The notes: a model not told the origin generated them from the sequence alone. 9,418 nt of DNA from Roseburia sp. CAG:303 (GCA_000437755.1 FR900089.1:1-9418), one strand, 5' to 3'; positions 1 to 9,418 are shown, counted from the first letter of the stretch. Translations and numbers: made by a program.

Positions 1-1100
1 TTTCCTCTTCCGATTCATCAACTGCTTCAGAAAATAATCTTCTTATTAATAATAAAAAACTGGAAGCAAACCTGAATCCAAACTATACGTTTGAAAACTT
101 TGTCGTTGGCGGTAACAATAATTATGCCCATGCCTACGCACTCGCTGTTGCAGAGTCACCTGCAGAAATGTACAATCCTCTGTTCATTTATGGAGGTGTA
201 GGACTTGGAAAAACGCATCTTATGCATTCCATCGGTAATTTTATTCTGGACAAGGATCCTTCCGCCAAAGTCCGCTGTGTTACAAGTGAGATATTTACAA
301 ATGAATTAATCACAGCGATCCGCAGCGAAAATCAGCAGGCAATTGTTGAATTCCGGAATAAATACAGAAATATTGATGTCCTGCTCATTGATGATATCCA
401 GTTTGTTATCGGTAAGGAACGTTCCCAGGAAGAATTTTTCCATACCTTTAATTCACTTTATGAAGCGAATAAGCAGATTGTAATATCTTCTGATAAACCG
501 CCAAAAGATATGTCAACACTGGAAGAACGTTTAAAATCCCGCTTTGAGATGGGCTTGACCGTTGACGTATCTGCACCTGATTATGAAACCAGAATGGCCA
601 TTCTTCTGAGAAAAACAGAAACAGAGAACTATGATATTGATAATGAGATTCTTGAATATATTGCAAACAATATCAAGTCAAACATCCGTGAACTTGAAGG
701 TGCATTAACAAAGATCGTAGCTTTTTCAAGGGTTTCAAAAACTCCGATCGACTTAAATTTTGCAAAAGATGTTTTAAAAGATATTATTTCTCCGGATGCA
801 AACCGTGAGATCACTCCTGAACTTATTATCAATACGGTAGCTGAACATTTTCACATTTCTCCTGCTGACATGGCTTCCAGAATCAAGAGCCAGGATATTG
901 TTTTTCCACGTCAGATTGCAATGTATCTCTGTCGCCATCTTACCCAGGGGTCATCTTTAAAATCGATCGGTGCACTTCTCGGACGTAAGGATCATACTAC
1001 AGTTATGCACGCAATCGAGAAAATACAGCACGAGATAGATACAAATGAATCAACTAAGAATACTGTTGAAGTCATCAAAAAGAAGATTATACCGAACTGA
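1..1100 (+). CDS. dnaA: Chromosomal replication initiator DnaA, 5' end cut off by window
   Basis: DnaA binds DnaA boxes at oriC as an ATP-dependent filament, opens the duplex and helps load the replicative helicase. The reading frame is open from base 3 and holds 365 visible residues, so roughly 80 to 110 N-terminal residues (domain I and part of the linker) lie outside the window. The first visible residues are a Ser/Asn-rich linker, followed by NPNYTFENFVVG, the usual entry to the AAA+ domain. Walker A GGVGLGKT is at bases 192-215, Walker B LLIDDIQF at 381-404, and the sensor-2 region NIRELEGAL follows. The C-terminal DNA-binding domain has PRQIAMYL and the signature GRKDHTTVMHAI (981-1016). 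The ATG at 168 is internal: conserved AAA+ sequence lies upstream of it in frame, so it is not the start. Identification is secure. Confidence 0.98.
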   Translation, partial: SSSDSSTASENNLLINNKKLEANLNPNYTFENFVVGGNNNYAHAYALAVAESPAEMYNPLFIYGGVGLGKTHLMHSIGNFILDKDPSAKVRCVTSEIFTNELITAIRSENQQAIVEFRNKYRNIDVLLIDDIQFVIGKERSQEEFFHTFNSLYEANKQIVISSDKPPKDMSTLEERLKSRFEMGLTVDVSAPDYETRMAILLRKTETENYDIDNEILEYIANNIKSNIRELEGALTKIVAFSRVSKTPIDLNFAKDVLKDIISPDANREITPELIINTVAEHFHISPADMASRIKSQDIVFPRQIAMYLCRHLTQGSSLKSIGALLGRKDHTTVMHAIEKIQHEIDTNESTKNTVEVIKKKIIPN

Positions 1101-1104
1101 TCCT

Positions 1105-1113
1105 GTATACACA
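1105..1113 (+). promoter_or_regulatory. DnaA box, one mismatch to TTATNCACA
   Basis: The sequence GTATACACA differs from TTATNCACA only at the first base. It lies four bases after the dnaA stop codon and just upstream of the perfect box, in the opposite orientation. A modest-affinity DnaA site is inferred. Confidence 0.5.
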
Positions 1114-1116
1114 TTT

Positions 1117-1125
1117 TGTGGATAA
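1117..1125 (-). promoter_or_regulatory. Perfect consensus DnaA box
   Basis: TGTGGATAA is the exact reverse complement of the high-affinity box TTATCCACA. It is the only perfect copy in the gap. A weaker site, CTTTCCACA (1127-1135, two mismatches), faces it one base away on the other strand, making a close convergent pair. Confidence 0.88.
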
Positions 1126-1161
1126 CCTTTCCACATGTTTGCACTTTATAGGAAATTTCGA

Positions 1162-1170
1162 TGTTGATAA
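1162..1170 (-). promoter_or_regulatory. DnaA box, one mismatch (TTATCAACA)
   Basis: TGTTGATAA is the reverse complement of TTATCAACA, one base from consensus. It has the same orientation as the perfect box, 45 bases away. It is part of a 15-base sequence repeated exactly at 1203-1217. Confidence 0.7.
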
Positions 1171-1203
1171 CTTTTTTGGGCTTTTGCCCCATTTTGATCC
1201 ATA

Positions 1204-1212
1204 TGTTGATAA
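1204..1212 (-). promoter_or_regulatory. DnaA box, one mismatch (TTATCAACA)
   Basis: This is a second identical copy of TGTTGATAA, 42 bases after the copy at 1162, or about four turns of B-DNA. The same orientation and near-regular spacing would put the bound DnaA molecules on a similar face of the helix; that last point is inference. Confidence 0.7.
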
Positions 1213-1241
1213 CTTTTCATTTTTCCATATGATTCTAAATG

Positions 1242-1250
1242 TTATCTACA
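1242..1250 (+). promoter_or_regulatory. DnaA box, one mismatch (TTATCTACA)
   Basis: TTATCTACA differs from TTATCCACA at one base. It points opposite to the three boxes at 1117, 1162 and 1204, toward the AT-rich unwinding side near dnaN. Confidence 0.65.
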
Positions 1251-1320
1251 TCGTTTTCAAAACACGAATTTCTTATATTTCAAGGCCTGAGAGTAGTTTT
1301 CAACATTTTCACAGCCTATA

Positions 1321-1332
1321 TTAATACTACTA
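1321..1332 (+). promoter_or_regulatory. Candidate DnaA-trio element
   Basis: The triplets TTA-ATA-CTA-CTA run in register here. Read on the opposite strand as 3'-AAT-TAT-GAT-GAT-5', three of the four fit the DnaA-trio pattern 3'-[G/A]A[T/A]-5'. Such trios guide DnaA onto single-stranded DNA in B. subtilis. The placement is right: weak DnaA boxes end at 1313 and the A/T run starts at 1337. The array is short and imperfect, so this is a candidate. Confidence 0.5.
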
Positions 1333-1336
1333 CGAG

Positions 1337-1360
1337 AATATAAAATATATATTTATATAT
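1337..1360. other. AT-only stretch, probable DNA unwinding element
   Basis: Twenty-four consecutive bases are A or T, bounded by G at 1336 and G at 1361. The stretch contains a 7-base inverted repeat, ATATAAA (1338-1344) with TTTATAT (1352-1358). It sits at the dnaN edge of the origin, immediately after the trio-like triplets, where duplex opening would be expected. No promoter with both boxes could be placed across it. Confidence 0.65.
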
Positions 1361-1387
1361 GGAAAACCTGAAAGGAGTTTTTTACAC

Positions 1388-2497
1388 ATGCATTTAGTTT
1401 TCAACAAATCCAATTTATTACAGTCAATCAATATTGTACTGAAAGCCGTTCCTTCCAGAACAACGATGCCTATTTTGGAATGTATCTTAATTGATGCTTC
1501 ATCTGACTGTATCAAATTTACTTCAAATGATACGGAACTTGCTATTGAAACGATTGTTGAAGGTGAAATTATTTCCAAAGGTATTGTCGCTATTGATGCT
1601 AAGATCTTTTCTGAAATTATACGAAAACTTCCAGATAGTGAAATTACCATTACTACAGATGAGAATTTTAAAACAACCATTACCTGTGAAAAGGCAACAT
1701 TTAGTTTAGCCGGAAAACCAGGAGATGATTTTTCCTACCTTCCTGCTTTTGAAAAAAATCAGTTTATATATTTATCACAGTTTACATTAAAAGAATTAAT
1801 CAGACAGACAATTTTTTCTATCGCTGATAACGATACGAACAAATTAATGACCGGTGAATTATTTGAAGTAAAAGGAAATCTGCTTACGGTTACGGCACTT
1901 GACGGACACAGAATTGCAATGAGAAAAGCTGAATTAAAAGAAACTTTTGATAATATCAAAGTAATTGTTCCTGGAAAAACATTAAATGAAATTAGTAAAA
2001 TACTTTCCGGAGATACCGAATCCGATATCCGTATTTTCTTTGAAAATAATCTGATTGCGTTTGAATTTGATCATACGGTTGTGGTATCCAGACTGATTGA
2101 TGGAGATTATTTCAAAGTCGAACAGATGATTTCCAGTAATTTTGACACGATCATTAAAGTAAATAAAAAGGAATTTTTAGACTGTATCGACAGATCCACT
2201 CTTCTTGTAAAAGAAGGTGATAAGAAGCCAATTATTATCAACATTACGGAAAATGAACTTGAATTAAAGATCTCATCATTTTTAGGTTCTATGAATGAAC
2301 ATATTGCAATTGAGAAAAACGGCAAGGATATTATGATTGGATTTAATCCGAAATTCTTAATGGATGCACTGAAAGTAATTGATGAAGAAAATGTAGATAT
2401 TTATCTTGTTAATTCAAAAGCACCATGTGTAATTAAGAATGAAGATGAAACTTATATTTATCTTATTCTTCCTGTAAACTTTAATACTGCATACTAG
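1388..2497 (+). CDS. dnaN: DNA polymerase III beta subunit (sliding clamp)
   Basis: DnaN forms a ring dimer around DNA that holds the replicative polymerase and recruits other replication and repair proteins. The 369-residue product matches the normal family length (E. coli 366), so it should hold all three clamp domains of about 120 residues each. Family wording is clear: an N-terminal MHLVFNKSNLLQSI followed by VPSRTTMPILECI, a central TALDGHRIAMR, and a C-terminal YLILPVNFN. The start is supported by AAAGGAG at 1371-1377, ten bases upstream of ATG, an acceptable though slightly long spacing. The gene lies just after the unwinding element, so its leader overlaps origin DNA. It is followed after 21 bases by the S4 gene, consistent with cotranscription. 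Nothing is missing or unusual in the reading frame. Confidence 0.98.
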   Translation: MHLVFNKSNLLQSINIVLKAVPSRTTMPILECILIDASSDCIKFTSNDTELAIETIVEGEIISKGIVAIDAKIFSEIIRKLPDSEITITTDENFKTTITCEKATFSLAGKPGDDFSYLPAFEKNQFIYLSQFTLKELIRQTIFSIADNDTNKLMTGELFEVKGNLLTVTALDGHRIAMRKAELKETFDNIKVIVPGKTLNEISKILSGDTESDIRIFFENNLIAFEFDHTVVVSRLIDGDYFKVEQMISSNFDTIIKVNKKEFLDCIDRSTLLVKEGDKKPIIINITENELELKISSFLGSMNEHIAIEKNGKDIMIGFNPKFLMDALKVIDEENVDIYLVNSKAPCVIKNEDETYIYLILPVNFNTAY

Positions 2498-2504
2498 AAT
2501 TTGA

Positions 2505-2510
2505 AAAGGA
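2505..2510 (+). promoter_or_regulatory. Ribosome binding site that sets the S4 gene start
   Basis: AAAGGA here is eight bases before ATG 2519. An alternative in-frame TTG at 2501 has no Shine-Dalgarno sequence upstream and would add KRKRK-type residues encoded by the site itself. A second AAAGGA (2511-2516) is too close to the ATG to serve. The ATG is therefore preferred. Confidence 0.75.
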
Positions 2511-2518
2511 AAAGGAAA

Positions 2519-2728
2519 ATGGAAACAATTAAGCTTAGAGATGAATATATTAAACTGGGTCAGGCTTTAAAAGCTGCAGGATTTGTGGAATCCGGTGTAG
2601 AAGCAAAGCTTGTAATCCAGGACGGACTGGTTAAAGTAAATGGTCAGACTGAAACTCAAAGAGGTAAAAAGCTTTATGATGGTGATGAAGTGCAATTTGA
2701 GAATCAGAAAATAAATATTACAAAATAA
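2519..2728 (+). CDS. yaaA: S4-domain RNA-binding protein, YaaA/RlbA family
   Basis: This 69-residue protein is essentially a single S4 RNA-binding fold. Visible family features are IKLGQALKAAG (residues 11-21), SGVEAK (25-30), IQDGLVKVNGQ (33-43) and QRGKKLYDGDEV (47-58), which form the RNA-contacting surface in S4 domains. Small proteins of this family (COG2501) sit between dnaN and recF in many Firmicutes and are thought to be ribosome-associated; the exact role in this organism is not shown by the sequence. The start is ATG 2519, chosen because AAAGGA lies eight bases upstream; the longer TTG start at 2501 lacks a ribosome binding site. The gene lies 21 bases after dnaN. It is followed by a 61-base gap with a hairpin before recF. 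Confidence 0.93.
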   Translation: METIKLRDEYIKLGQALKAAGFVESGVEAKLVIQDGLVKVNGQTETQRGKKLYDGDEVQFENQKINITK

Positions 2729-2789
2729 TTAAATGTATAAATATACAGCACTATTGCATAGTGCATATTTATACATACGGGAGCTTTAA

Positions 2790-2796
<7 letters not shown>
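2729..2796 (+). repeat. 11-base direct repeat spanning the recF start codon
   Basis: TTAAATGTATA occurs at 2729-2739, right after the S4 stop codon, and again at 2786-2796, where its ATG is the recF start. The first copy overlaps the left arm of the hairpin. As a result the right arm segment TATACAT (2770-2776) is complementary to both the left arm and the recF start region ATGTATA (2790-2796). Confidence 0.85.
2733..2776. repeat. Strong hairpin just upstream of the recF ribosome binding site
   Basis: ATGTATAAATAT (2733-2744) is the perfect reverse complement of ATATTTATACAT (2765-2776). Inside it GCACTAT (2748-2754) pairs perfectly with ATAGTGC (2758-2764), leaving a TGC loop and a three-base bulge (ACA, 2745-2747). 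That gives 19 base pairs. No T-run follows, so it is not a standard terminator. The right arm ends two bases before the recF Shine-Dalgarno sequence GGGAG (2779-2783). A role in mRNA processing, stability or recF translation is inferred. Confidence 0.9.
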
Positions 2797-5817
<3,021 letters not shown>

Positions 5818-5836
5818 ACAGGGAGGATGAAAGTAA

Positions 5837-8362
5837 ATGGATGAAAATATCTTTGATAAGATTCATGAAGTAGATTTGAAAAAAACTATGGAACAATCTT
5901 ACATAGAATATGCAATGAGCGTTATCGCAGCGAGAGCACTTCCGGATGTAAGAGATGGCTTGAAGCCGGTACAGAGAAGGATCCTGTTCTCTATGATTGA
6001 ACTGAATAACGGACCAGATAAGCCGCATCGTAAATGTGCCCGTATTGTCGGTGATACCATGGGTAAATATCATCCTCACGGGGACAGCTCCATATACGGT
6101 GCGTTGGTTAATATGGCTCAGGAATGGTCAACAAGATATCCGCTGGTGGACGGACATGGCAATTTTGGATCTGTGGATGGAGACGGTGCAGCCGCAATGC
6201 GATACACGGAAGCAAGATTAAGCAAAGTATCCATGGAGATGCTGGCGGACATTAACAAAGACACCGTGGACTTTGTTCCAAACTTCGATGAAACAGAAAA
6301 AGAACCTACGGTTCTTCCGGCAAGATTTCCAAATCTTCTGGTAAATGGTACAAATGGTATTGCCGTAGGCATGGCAACCAATATCCCACCGCATAATCTG
6401 AAAGAAACCATCGCTGCGGTAGTGAAAATTATAGATAACAGAGTGCAGGAAGACAGGAATACGGATATTGACGAACTTCTTAATATTGTAAAAGGTCCTG
6501 ATTTCCCAACCGGTGGTGAAATCCTGGGAACAAGAGGAATTAATGAAGCTTACCGTACTGGACGTGGGAAGATAAAAGTCAGGGCAGTTACCAATATTGA
6601 AACAATGGAAAACGGGAAATCCAGAATTATTGTTACCGAACTTCCATACATGGTCAATAAGGCAAAGCTGATTGAAAAAATTGCAGAACTGGTTAAAGAT
6701 AAAAAGGTTGATGGAATTACGGCATTGCGTGATGAATCAAACAAAGAAGGTATGCGTATCGTCATTGAACTGAGAAGAGATGTCAATGCAAATATTATTT
6801 TAAAGCATTTGTATAAGCACACTCAGCTTCAGGATACCTTTGGTGTTATTATGCTTGCACTGGTTAATAACCAGCCAAAAGTGCTGAATCTGAAGGATAT
6901 GCTTGATAATTACCTGCATCATCAGGAGGATGTTGTTACCCGCAGAACCAGATATGATCTGAATAAGGCAGAGGAAAGAGCCCATATCCTGCAGGGATAT
7001 CTGATCGCACTGGATAATATTGATGAGGTTATTCATATTATCCGGAATTCCAGAACTACACAGGATGCAAAGAATGGACTGATGGAGAGATTTGGCCTGA
7101 CAGACAGACAGGCACAGGCTATCGTTGATATGCGTCTGCGTGCGCTTACCGGTCTGGCAAGAGAAGATATTGAGAATGAATACGAGCAGCTCCAACAGAC
7201 GATCCAGTATTTAAAGTCAATTCTGGCAGATGAGAAAAAACTGTTACAGGTAATAAAAGAGGAAATACTGGTAATTTCGGATAAATACGGAGATGACAGA
7301 AGAACGTCTATCGGTTATGACGAAGAAGAAATCACCATGGAAGATTTAATCCCGGTTGAAAATACGGTTATAGCCATGACAAAACTTGGTTATATCAAGC
7401 GTATGACCGTTGATAACTTTAAGTCACAGAACCGTGGCGGAAAAGGAATCAAGGGAATGCAGACGATTAATGATGATTATATTGTTGAACTTCAGATGAC
7501 AACAACACATCATAATCTTATGTTTATTACCAATACCGGAAAGGCATATCGGATAAAAGCATATGAGATACCGGATGCAAGCAGGACATCCAGAGGTGTT
7601 GCCATTATTAATCTGATCCAGATGGAACCGGGAGAAAAGGTAACGGCAATGTTCCCGGTAAAGGAATTCAGTGAAAATTCGTTCCTTACAATGGTTACAA
7701 AGAATGGTATTGTTAAAAAGACACCAATGGTTGAGTATGCAAACATAAGAAAAAGAGGACTTCAGGCAATCTGTTTAAGAGAAGATGATGAACTGATTGA
7801 AGTTAAGAAAACCTTGAATTCTGATATTGTCATGCTTGTAACAAAATATGGCCAATGTATTAAATTTAAGGTCAGTGATATCCGCAGAACTGGAAGAAAT
7901 TCTATCGGTGTGCGCGGAATTAATCTGGATGAACATGATGAAGTAATCGGTATGCAGCTGGAAAGTCAGGGAGAATGTCTGCTCCTTGTAACAGAAAATG
8001 GTATGGGTAAAAGAACCCTTGCATCAGAGTTTACTGTTCAGCACCGTGGCGGAAAAGGTGTTAAGTGTTATCGAATCAATGATAAGACCGGCAATATAAT
8101 TGGAGTAAAATCAGTGGATGAAGACAATGAAATTATGCTGATTACAACAGAAGGTATTATTATCCAAATGCAGGTAAGCGGAATATCCAGACTCGGAAGA
8201 ATTACATCAGGTGTTAAACTGATGGATATCAGCGGTGATGATATCGTGGTTGCAAGTATTGCAAAAGTAAGAGAAAAACCTGAGGAAGTTCAGGATAATG
8301 AAGAGGAGGCTATTCCGGATGATGATTATGATTCGGAAGATGGAGAAGAAATTGATAATTAG
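5837..8362 (+). CDS. gyrA: DNA gyrase subunit A
   Basis: GyrA forms the DNA cleavage-religation gate and wraps DNA through its C-terminal pinwheel. The 841 residues cover the full family length. The start region has the usual [21 protein letters not shown]. The catalytic tyrosine is Y123 in AMRYTEAR, with R122 beside it. The quinolone-interaction helix reads [13 protein letters not shown] (79-91): S84 matches E. coli S83, but G88 stands where E. coli has D87. The C-terminal domain has a GyrA box, QNRGGKG (531-537), which separates it from ParC, and a second box-like QHRGGKG (735-741). The end is an acidic tail rich in D and E. AGGGAGG (5820-5826) is ten bases upstream of ATG; the ATG at 5827 meets a stop after five codons and is not used. 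It forms an operon with gyrB. Confidence 0.98.
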   Translation: MDENIFDKIHEVDLKKTMEQSYIEYAMSVIAARALPDVRDGLKPVQRRILFSMIELNNGPDKPHRKCARIVGDTMGKYHPHGDSSIYGALVNMAQEWSTRYPLVDGHGNFGSVDGDGAAAMRYTEARLSKVSMEMLADINKDTVDFVPNFDETEKEPTVLPARFPNLLVNGTNGIAVGMATNIPPHNLKETIAAVVKIIDNRVQEDRNTDIDELLNIVKGPDFPTGGEILGTRGINEAYRTGRGKIKVRAVTNIETMENGKSRIIVTELPYMVNKAKLIEKIAELVKDKKVDGITALRDESNKEGMRIVIELRRDVNANIILKHLYKHTQLQDTFGVIMLALVNNQPKVLNLKDMLDNYLHHQEDVVTRRTRYDLNKAEERAHILQGYLIALDNIDEVIHIIRNSRTTQDAKNGLMERFGLTDRQAQAIVDMRLRALTGLAREDIENEYEQLQQTIQYLKSILADEKKLLQVIKEEILVISDKYGDDRRTSIGYDEEEITMEDLIPVENTVIAMTKLGYIKRMTVDNFKSQNRGGKGIKGMQTINDDYIVELQMTTTHHNLMFITNTGKAYRIKAYEIPDASRTSRGVAIINLIQMEPGEKVTAMFPVKEFSENSFLTMVTKNGIVKKTPMVEYANIRKRGLQAICLREDDELIEVKKTLNSDIVMLVTKYGQCIKFKVSDIRRTGRNSIGVRGINLDEHDEVIGMQLESQGECLLLVTENGMGKRTLASEFTVQHRGGKGVKCYRINDKTGNIIGVKSVDEDNEIMLITTEGIIIQMQVSGISRLGRITSGVKLMDISGDDIVVASIAKVREKPEEVQDNEEEAIPDDDYDSEDGEEIDN

Positions 8363-8377
8363 TAGAGGTAAATCGTT

Positions 8378-9259
8378 ATGAAAGAACTCTGGAAAAAAAT
8401 AGATCATTTCATGCTCAAATACGGTGGTTATTCGCTACTTATTGCAACGATTGCCACCGTGGCATTTTTTGCCGTACTGCAATGGGGAAATGATTATGCA
8501 AAAGAAAAGACAGGAACTTTGGAAATAAAAGTAGCAGAGGATGGAAAGCTTTCTGTAGATTATAATTATGATGATAAAGATGAGGTTTATATTTTATGGG
8601 AAACAGATGCGGGAAACATTGCAGCCGAATGTAAAGAAAATGAATTTCCGGAGCAGGCAAACAGTGCGACGGGATATTACAGTTATTCCCATTCCTCTGA
8701 AAAAGCTGTATGGAATCCAGAAGATGCGGATGGCAACTGTTATGATACTGCTACAGTAAGGGCGGTATTATATCAGCAGGATAAGGATAATAGATATAGT
8801 CTGGAAAATTATATTACAGAAATTACAATCACACTTTCTGATAAAAATGGAAAAGTTGAAAAATGTGAAGACAGATATTTTGGAAATCCTGTTCGGAGTG
8901 ATTCGGATGAAAACTGGTCACAGATATACTGTATCCAGGAAGATTCCCAAAAAGCAACTTATCGTTACCGTACAGGGAATAAACTCGAAAAAGATGCAGT
9001 ATTAATTATGTATTGGGATTCTGATGGTAATAATCTGGCAGAAACTGATTATGCAAAGGGATTTTATCCGGAAATATCTATTAAAGACGAAAATAAGGAT
9101 TTGCAGAATATAAAAGCTGTGCAGCAGATTACCTGTACCAAAAACGGGGATGAAAACAGCTCCAGCAGAATAAGGGCAGGCTTAATATCGGAAACAACCT
9201 ATAAACAGGAAAATATCGAAGCATCCGATGTAATGTATCAGGCTGAAATCGTAAAATAG
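8378..9259 (+). CDS. Membrane-anchored protein of unknown function with two related outer domains
   Basis: I do not recognise this 293-residue protein. Residues 1-15 carry several Lys and are followed by a hydrophobic segment (about 16-36), suggesting a signal anchor with the N terminus in the cytoplasm and the rest outside. There is no lipobox cysteine and no LPXTG sorting signal. The outer part looks like a tandem duplication. LWETDAGNIA (73-82) matches YWDSDGNNLA (212-221), TVRAVL (126-131) matches RIRAGL (264-269), and YITEITITL (145-153) matches DVMYQAEIV (284-292), with offsets of 138-139 residues. A beta-sandwich fold is possible but unproven. Five Cys (85, 121, 163, 185, 253) lie in the outer part. 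GAGG at 8365-8368 precedes ATG by nine bases. The start is only 15 bases after gyrA, so it is probably cotranscribed with gyrase. Confidence 0.85.
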   Translation: MKELWKKIDHFMLKYGGYSLLIATIATVAFFAVLQWGNDYAKEKTGTLEIKVAEDGKLSVDYNYDDKDEVYILWETDAGNIAAECKENEFPEQANSATGYYSYSHSSEKAVWNPEDADGNCYDTATVRAVLYQQDKDNRYSLENYITEITITLSDKNGKVEKCEDRYFGNPVRSDSDENWSQIYCIQEDSQKATYRYRTGNKLEKDAVLIMYWDSDGNNLAETDYAKGFYPEISIKDENKDLQNIKAVQQITCTKNGDENSSSRIRAGLISETTYKQENIEASDVMYQAEIVK

Positions 9260-9288
9260 CTATTTTTATAAAAAAGTAAATAAAACTA

Positions 9289-9317
9289 TTGACAAAAAGT
9301 AAAATAGAATATATAAT
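9289..9317 (+). promoter_or_regulatory. Consensus sigma-A promoter for tRNA-Ser
   Basis: TTGACA (9289-9294) and TATAAT (9312-9317) are separated by exactly 17 bases. Both boxes and the spacing match the vegetative consensus perfectly. Transcription should start near 9324, giving a leader of about 44 bases before the mature tRNA. This is the only promoter in the window that I would call with confidence. Confidence 0.92.
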
Positions 9318-9323
9318 GTTATT

Positions 9324-9339
9324 TGTCACGCGAGTGGCA
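9324..9339 (+). other. GNRA-capped hairpin at the 5' end of the tRNA precursor
   Basis: Six base pairs (one of them G-U) close a GCGA loop: TGTCAC at 9324-9329 with GTGGCA at 9334-9339. The hairpin begins at the expected transcription start, so the nascent leader would fold at its very 5' end. An effect on leader stability or processing is inferred. Confidence 0.5.
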
Positions 9340-9367
9340 TCAAATTTATATTGGAAATAATTAATTC

Positions 9368-9418
9368 GGAGAAATACTCAAGAGGCCGAAGAGGCGCCCC
9401 TGCTAAGGGTGTAGGTCG
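9368..9418 (+). tRNA. tRNA-Ser (anticodon GCU), 3' part outside window
   Basis: The first 51 bases of a serine tRNA are present. The 5' end begins GGAGAAATACTCAAG, as in serine tRNAs of Firmicutes. The anticodon arm pairs 9395-9399 with 9407-9411 around the loop CTGCTAA, placing anticodon GCT at 9402-9404, which reads AGC and AGU codons. The sequence after the anticodon arm (from 9412) is the start of the long variable arm expected in tRNA-Ser. The TΨC arm and 3' end are cut off. It is transcribed from the promoter at 9289-9317. Confidence 0.95.

Larger units (their letters stand above)
1161..1217. repeat. 15-base direct repeat carrying DnaA boxes
   Basis: ATGTTGATAACTTTT occurs exactly at 1161-1175 and again at 1203-1217. 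Between the copies lies a small GGGC-TTTT-GCCC inverted repeat (1178-1189). The repeat is longer than the 9-base DnaA box, so the shared flank (CTTTT) is either part of the site or a trace of local duplication. Confidence 0.8.
1101..1387. other. oriC: Chromosomal replication origin (oriC) between dnaA and dnaN
   Basis: This 287-base non-coding gap lies between dnaA and dnaN, a known oriC position in Firmicutes. Measured against TTATCCACA or TTATNCACA it holds one perfect DnaA box (1117-1125), four with one mismatch (1105-1113, 1162-1170, 1204-1212, 1242-1250) and weaker matches at 1127-1135, 1297-1305 and 1305-1313. Downstream are CTA triplets (1321-1332) and a 24-base all-A/T run (1337-1360) beside dnaN. 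Boxes, then triplets, then AT-rich DNA is the order described for the Bacillus subtilis unwinding region. In B. subtilis a second box cluster lies upstream of dnaA; that side is not in this window, so a bipartite origin cannot be tested here. No convincing dnaN promoter or dnaA terminator was found in the gap. Confidence 0.88.

Noticed and set aside
168..170. ATG at 168 as the dnaA start
   Set aside because: In-frame conserved DnaA sequence (YTFENFVVG and AHAYALAVAE) lies upstream, so the gene continues past the window edge.
1178..1189. GGGC-TTTT-GCCC hairpin as a terminator for dnaA
   Set aside because: The stem is only four base pairs and no real T-run follows on the + strand. It lies inside the origin between two DnaA boxes.
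1207..1233. TTGATA with TATGAT as a dnaN promoter
   Set aside because: The spacer is only 15 bases, and the first box is part of a DnaA box repeat. Not strong enough to call.
1118..1324. 68-codon open frame in the dnaA-dnaN gap starting at GTG
   Set aside because: It overlaps the perfect DnaA box and most other boxes, has no ribosome binding site, and its composition is that of AT-rich non-coding DNA.
9253..9266. Palindrome AAAATAGCTATTTT at the end of the unknown gene as a terminator
   Set aside because: The stem is almost all A-T with no room for a loop, so it would not make a stable terminator hairpin. No terminator could be placed before the tRNA promoter.

Overview
The window holds the replication-initiation gene block of a low-GC Gram-positive bacterium. 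The order is dnaA (5' end cut off by the window), oriC, dnaN, a small S4-domain RNA-binding gene (yaaA/rlbA type), recF, gyrB, gyrA, a membrane-anchored gene of unknown function, and the first part of a serine tRNA. All genes are on the + strand. Gene order, AT-rich sequence, AGGAG-type ribosome binding sites and protein wording (for example DnaA with LLGRKDHTT in its DNA-binding domain, and an S4 protein reading IKLGQALKAAG) point to class Clostridia. Lachnospiraceae is the most likely family, but that is an inference from recognised wording, not from a search.

Region by region: 1-1100 is DnaA from the end of its linker through the AAA+ and DNA-binding domains. 1101-1387 is non-coding and looks like the chromosomal origin. 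It has one perfect DnaA box, four with a single mismatch, two or three weaker ones, a short run of DnaA-trio-like CTA triplets, and a 24-base run of only A and T next to dnaN. 1388-2497 is the sliding clamp. 2519-2728 is the S4 protein. 2729-2789 is a short gap holding a strong hairpin directly before the recF ribosome binding site. 2790-3890 is recF, which overlaps gyrB (3883-5817) by 8 bases. gyrA (5837-8362) follows, then an unknown gene (8378-9259) 15 bases behind it. After that comes a consensus vegetative promoter (9289-9317) driving tRNA-Ser(GCU), which runs off the end of the window.

The genes form one functional group. DnaA opens the origin, DnaN clamps the polymerase, RecF supports gap repair and fork restart, and GyrB/GyrA form gyrase to relieve the supercoils ahead of forks leaving this point. 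Tight spacing from dnaN to the unknown gene suggests cotranscription through much of the block. G/C composition changes at the origin: dnaA has about equal G and C on the + strand, whereas sampled lines in recF and gyrA have clearly more G.

No mobile element, CRISPR array, prophage or defence system is visible. The least explained items are the unknown gene after gyrA, whose outer part appears to be an internal duplication, and the hairpin plus 11-base direct repeat that places a copy of the recF start region upstream of the hairpin. I did not see a convincing new multi-gene system.
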